54,429 nt of DNA from the NCBI GenBank assembly GCA_947167045.1, contig CAMVGO010000011.1, forward strand, positions 1 to 54,429, read 5' to 3'. This document shows, one piece after another, positions 51,619 through 54,429 of this stretch (positions are counted from its first letter, which is position 1; each line of letters starts with the position of its first letter). This DNA is from an uncultured Clostridia bacterium (GTDB lineage: Bacteria; Bacillota; Clostridia; Saccharofermentanales; Saccharofermentanaceae). A program made the position numbers and the translations under genes. The notes below the pieces were generated by a model. It was not told the DNA's origin. It was given only the letters and a program-made list of their open reading frames with translations, and did no database searches.

Positions 51619-51961
51619 AAAGTTTCCTCCTTAAAAATTATGTTCGGGACCTTTCGGTCCTTCTACATAGTAGATAATAGTCAAAAACGGGGTGCGTTTC
51701 TCCACATTTTTTGCTACGATTTGACTATAACTATACATTTTTTGCTTTTATTGAGTAAATTGTACAATTTTTGCTTTCGCAAAGGTTAAATTGCATAAAT
51801 TCTAAAATTCTCTTTCGCATTTTCTACAAGGCTTTCCCGCCGTGTTTGTGCATAAGGCTAAAACTCATACAGAATCCGATCCTTATGACAGGATAAGCAA
51901 GATGAATATTTATATGGTATTATTTCGTATAATTATTATATAGAGCAATTTGGAGATAGAT
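51619..51961 (-). promoter_or_regulatory. Sugar operon control region with three direct repeats
   Basis: 343 bp with no gene. Minus-strand direct repeats AGCAAAAATTGT (51764-51775), AGCAAAAAATGT (51735-51746) and AGCAAAAAATGT (51704-51715), 29 and 31 bp apart, lie upstream of a candidate -10 TACTAT (51667-51672) that lacks a good -35. This is the arrangement expected for an AraC-type activator. The plus-strand promoter of yesL is unclear. Confidence 0.55.
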
Positions 51962-52609
51962 ATGGCTTCTTCTTTTTTCAGTCCCAAGAGCACCGGTACC
52001 AGATTACTGACCGCGATCTGCAACCTTATAATCGTTAATTTTCTGTTTTTAACAACATGTATACCGATCTTTACCATAGGCGCATCCATCACGGCACTCT
52101 ACAGGATAACGATCGCAATACTTGCCGGCGACAATCCCGCCGTCTTAAGGGATTACTTCAAATCCTTCAGAGATAACTTTCTTAAGGCAACCGCGCTGGA
52201 GCTGCTCTATGCCGCACTTCTTGCATTCTTCGGTTTCGAGATCTATATGGTCAACACCATGATGGATCCGAAGTACTCATGGGCACAGTACCCTGCTTAC
52301 TTCTTCGTGGCAGCGATCTTCGCTTCTGCCTGCTACGCCTTCCCTCTCCTGGCATGGTTTGAGGAAACGTTCAAGCAGATACTTAAGAATTCACTTCTTA
52401 TTGCTCTTTCGAATATCCCGGTCACGATAATGTTCATCGTAATAACCGGAATACTTCTTTTCCTTACATATCAGTTTACCGTCATCATGATGAGCGGACT
52501 GATGTTCATCGGCATCGCCGTCATTGCCCTGTTCTATTCACTGTTCCTCAAGAGAATATTCGAGAAGTTCGGCGCCAATATCTCTTTCAAGGAAGAAGAG
52601 GAAAAGTAA
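51962..52609 (+). CDS. YesL family (DUF624) membrane protein
   Basis: 215 residues, about five to six spans; begins FFSPKSTGTRLLTAICNLII and has the family's TIGASITALYRI and the DYFKSFRDNFLKAT loop. Family members sit beside sugar ABC transporters and regulators of plant-glycan use, with unknown biochemical role. ATG 51962 follows GGAG by 6 nt. Divergent from the binding-protein gene. Confidence 0.87.
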   Translation: MASSFFSPKSTGTRLLTAICNLIIVNFLFLTTCIPIFTIGASITALYRITIAILAGDNPAVLRDYFKSFRDNFLKATALELLYAALLAFFGFEIYMVNTMMDPKYSWAQYPAYFFVAAIFASACYAFPLLAWFEETFKQILKNSLLIALSNIPVTIMFIVITGILLFLTYQFTVIMMSGLMFIGIAVIALFYSLFLKRIFEKFGANISFKEEEEK

Positions 52610-52640
52610 GTCCTGATACAAAGACCAATCAGCAGACATG

Positions 52641-52690
52641 AAAAAGGAGCTGTCCCTTAAGCGGTAACCGCTATGAGACAGCTCCATGTT
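52641..52690. terminator. Terminator between yesL and the transketolase operon
   Basis: 9-bp stem GGAGCTGTC/GACAGCTCC with an internal GCGGT/ACCGC hairpin; TTTTT follows on the minus strand, a weaker TGTTTT on the plus. Confidence 0.8.
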
Positions 52691-52708
52691 TTAAGAATAA
52701 ATAACTTA

Positions 52709-53647
52709 TCAGATCTTAGCTTTGATCTGGTTGTAGATTCCCTCTGCGTCAAGCTGGAATTCCTTCATGAGGGCGCCTGCCGGACCGCTCTTACCGAATC
52801 TGTCATAGACGCCGATCTTTGTAACCTTTACAGGATACTCTTCAGCAAGAACATCACATACTGCGCTGCCCATACCGCCGATAACTGAGTGCTCTTCAAC
52901 TGTGAATACTCTGTTTGTCTTCTTGGCGAACTCAAGGATCGTATCCTTGTCGATGGGCTTGATAGTGTGGATGTTAACGACTGCAGCATTGATGCCGTCA
53001 GCCGCGAGCTTCTCAGCTGCGCCAAGTGCCTCTGCAACGCAAACGCCGCAAGCGAAGATGACCATGTCTGTGCCGTCCTTGAGGACAACAGCCTTGCCTA
53101 CTTCGAACTTGTAGTCGGGATTGTCGTTGATTACCGGTACTGCAGCTCTTCCGAATCTCATGTAGAAGGGGCCCTCTGTCTCAGCTGCTGCGAAGACTGC
53201 TGCCTTAGCTTCGATGTCGTCGGAAGGAACGATGACTGTCATTCCGGGGATCGTTCTCATAAGAGCGATATCCTCTAAGCACTGGTGGGAAGCTCCGTCC
53301 TCACCTACCGTGATGCCGGCATGTGTAGCGCCGATCTTAACATTGAGGTGGGGATAACCGATCGAGTTTCTAACCTGCTCAAAGTTTCTGCCTGCCGCAA
53401 ACATAGCGAAAGAAGAAATGAACGGGATCTTGCCGCATGTGGAAAGACCGGCTGCGATGCCTGTCATGTTTGCTTCTGCAATTCCGCAGTCGATATGACG
53501 ATCCGGGAATGCCTTCTTAAATGTGGAAGTCTTTGTTGCGCCTGCGAGGTCGGCATCAAGAACTACAACATTGGGGTTCTTCTGTCCGAGCTCTGCGAGT
53601 GCGTTACCATAGCTCTCACGTGTAGCGATTTTTACTATATCTCCCAT
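52709..53647 (-). CDS. Transketolase, C-terminal subunit
   Basis: 312 residues of a split transketolase: the pyrimidine-binding and C-terminal domains. LDADLAGATKTSTFKKAFPD, HIDCGIAEANMTGIAAGLS, the THAGITVGEDGASHQ and MRTIPGMTVIVPSDDIEAKA blocks and the EEHSVIGGMGSAVCDVL end are characteristic. ATG 53647 is chosen because AGAGG lies 7 nt upstream; the ATG at 53653 has no room for one. It joins the subunit encoded upstream to make a thiamine-diphosphate enzyme of the non-oxidative pentose phosphate pathway. Confidence 0.93.
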   Translation of the reverse strand: MGDIVKIATRESYGNALAELGQKNPNVVVLDADLAGATKTSTFKKAFPDRHIDCGIAEANMTGIAAGLSTCGKIPFISSFAMFAAGRNFEQVRNSIGYPHLNVKIGATHAGITVGEDGASHQCLEDIALMRTIPGMTVIVPSDDIEAKAAVFAAAETEGPFYMRFGRAAVPVINDNPDYKFEVGKAVVLKDGTDMVIFACGVCVAEALGAAEKLAADGINAAVVNIHTIKPIDKDTILEFAKKTNRVFTVEEHSVIGGMGSAVCDVLAEEYPVKVTKIGVYDRFGKSGPAGALMKEFQLDAEGIYNQIKAKI

Positions 53648-53649
53648 GA

Positions 53650-54429
53650 TCATACCTCTGCTTCATATTTTGCTAACTGCTCATCAAGCTCTTTCATAGC
53701 CTGCTCGTACTCTTCGTCAGAAGGAGCCTTGCCATGCCAGCCTGCCTGATTTTCCATGTAGGAAACGCCCTTGCCCTTGGTTGTCTTCATGATGATAGCC
53801 GTAGGCTTGCCCTTGCATTCCTTAGCCTTTGCGAATGCATCCCTGATCTGGTCGAAATCGTGACCGTCGATGCAGATTGTATTGAAGTTGAATGCTTCGA
53901 GCTTCTTGTCGATCGGATAAGGTGAGCAAACGTCTTCGATCTTACCGTCGATCTGAAGTCCGTTGTTATCGATAACTACTGTGAGGTTGTCGATACCTTT
54001 AGCACCTGCGAACATGAACGCTTCCCAGATCTGCCCTTCCTGGATCTCACCGTCTCCTGTAAGAGCATAAACTCTGTAGGAATCGCCATTAAGCTTAGCT
54101 GCGAGAGCCATACCTACTGCAGCGGAAACGCCCTGGCCAAGTGAACCGGTGCTCATGTCTACGCCGGGAGTCTCTGTCATGCAGGGATGTCCCTGGAGGT
54201 AAGAACCGAGCTTACGGAGTGTCTTAAGGTCTTCAACGGGGAAGAATCCTCTGTTTGCGAGTGTGGAATAAAGACCCGGAGCTGTGTGTCCCTTGGAGAG
54301 AACGAATCTGTCTCTGTTAGGATCTTTCGGGTTCTTAGGATCAATGTTCATTTCTTCAAAATAAAGAAAAGTGAACATATCTGCAGCGGAGAGTGATCCG
54401 CCCGGATGGCCGGACTTTGCACTGTGAAC
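53650..54429 (-). CDS. Transketolase, N-terminal subunit, 5' end outside window
   Basis: 260 residues visible from VHSAKSGHPGGSLSAADM to the end. This is the TPP-binding half: HPGG, SKGHTAPGLYSTL and the GDGEIQEGQIWEA...NNGLQ cofactor motif are intact. The C-terminal subunit follows at once (stop at 53650). The true start lies beyond the right edge. Confidence 0.94.
   Translation of the reverse strand, partial: VHSAKSGHPGGSLSAADMFTFLYFEEMNIDPKNPKDPNRDRFVLSKGHTAPGLYSTLANRGFFPVEDLKTLRKLGSYLQGHPCMTETPGVDMSTGSLGQGVSAAVGMALAAKLNGDSYRVYALTGDGEIQEGQIWEAFMFAGAKGIDNLTVVIDNNGLQIDGKIEDVCSPYPIDKKLEAFNFNTICIDGHDFDQIRDAFAKAKECKGKPTAIIMKTTKGKGVSYMENQAGWHGKAPSDEEYEQAMKELDEQLAKYEAEV

Overview
The window looks like a chromosomal segment of a monoderm Firmicute of the class Clostridia; family and genus cannot be fixed from sequence alone. 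This rests on strong AGGAGG-type ribosome binding sites with frequent TTG/GTG starts, RNase J, a bifunctional Rel, RecJ and S21, a Gram-positive type IV pilus locus without a secretin, a DUF624 (YesL) protein beside a sugar ABC transporter, and a TPP riboswitch with a thiamine-transporter (ThiT) domain. I see no prophage, insertion sequence, CRISPR array, rRNA or tRNA.

Layout. (1) 1-8.4 kb, minus strand: a partial carbon-nitrogen hydrolase; a TPP-riboswitch-controlled protein that joins a ThiT-like domain to a complete aquaporin; a 553-residue membrane-tethered protein of unknown function; a MATE exporter whose mRNA seems to begin with a hairpin; and a three-gene run of acetyltransferase, Xaa-Pro aminopeptidase and an alpha/beta hydrolase whose nucleophile serine is replaced by glycine. 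(2) 8.6-16.9 kb: an AraC regulator, then on the minus strand proS, a transglutaminase/leucine-rich-repeat protein, an ABC ATPase and a coiled-coil FtsX-type permease, packed as one operon. (3) 17-25.5 kb: a 54-residue membrane peptide gene, a secreted SH3/3D-domain protein, RNase J, rel, recJ and rpsU. (4) 25.5-26 kb: a 29-codon holin-like toxin gene in a locus with paired inverted 12-mers, a candidate type I toxin-antitoxin module.

(5) 26-44.6 kb is a complete divergent type IV pilus locus. The minus half encodes a 2,979-residue protein with a prepilin leader, three smaller pilin-like proteins, the major pilin on its own strong promoter, and a prepilin peptidase that has lost one catalytic aspartate. 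The plus half encodes a small membrane protein, PilC, a PilM-PilN fusion, PilO, PilB with a likely c-di-GMP-binding N-terminus, and a second, minimal prepilin peptidase with both aspartates. No retraction ATPase is present in the window. The giant pilin carries about 38 GLUG-like GG repeats, MBG-like domains and three InlB-type repeats, and has no sortase motif, so it may be carried on the pilus itself, perhaps at the tip.

(6) 44.7-52.6 kb is a glycan-use locus: a GH3 glycosidase, a divergent cupin-AraC regulator, a sugar ABC transporter (binding protein plus two permeases) and a YesL protein. Three direct repeats upstream of the binding-protein gene, and a related site upstream of the glycosidase, suggest one AraC regulon. 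(7) 52.7 kb to the end: a split transketolase, the N-terminal subunit gene running off the window.

Most interesting: the riboswitch-controlled ThiT-aquaporin fusion, the giant pilin-headed adhesin, the complementary prepilin peptidase pair, the toxin locus and the AraC operator repeats.
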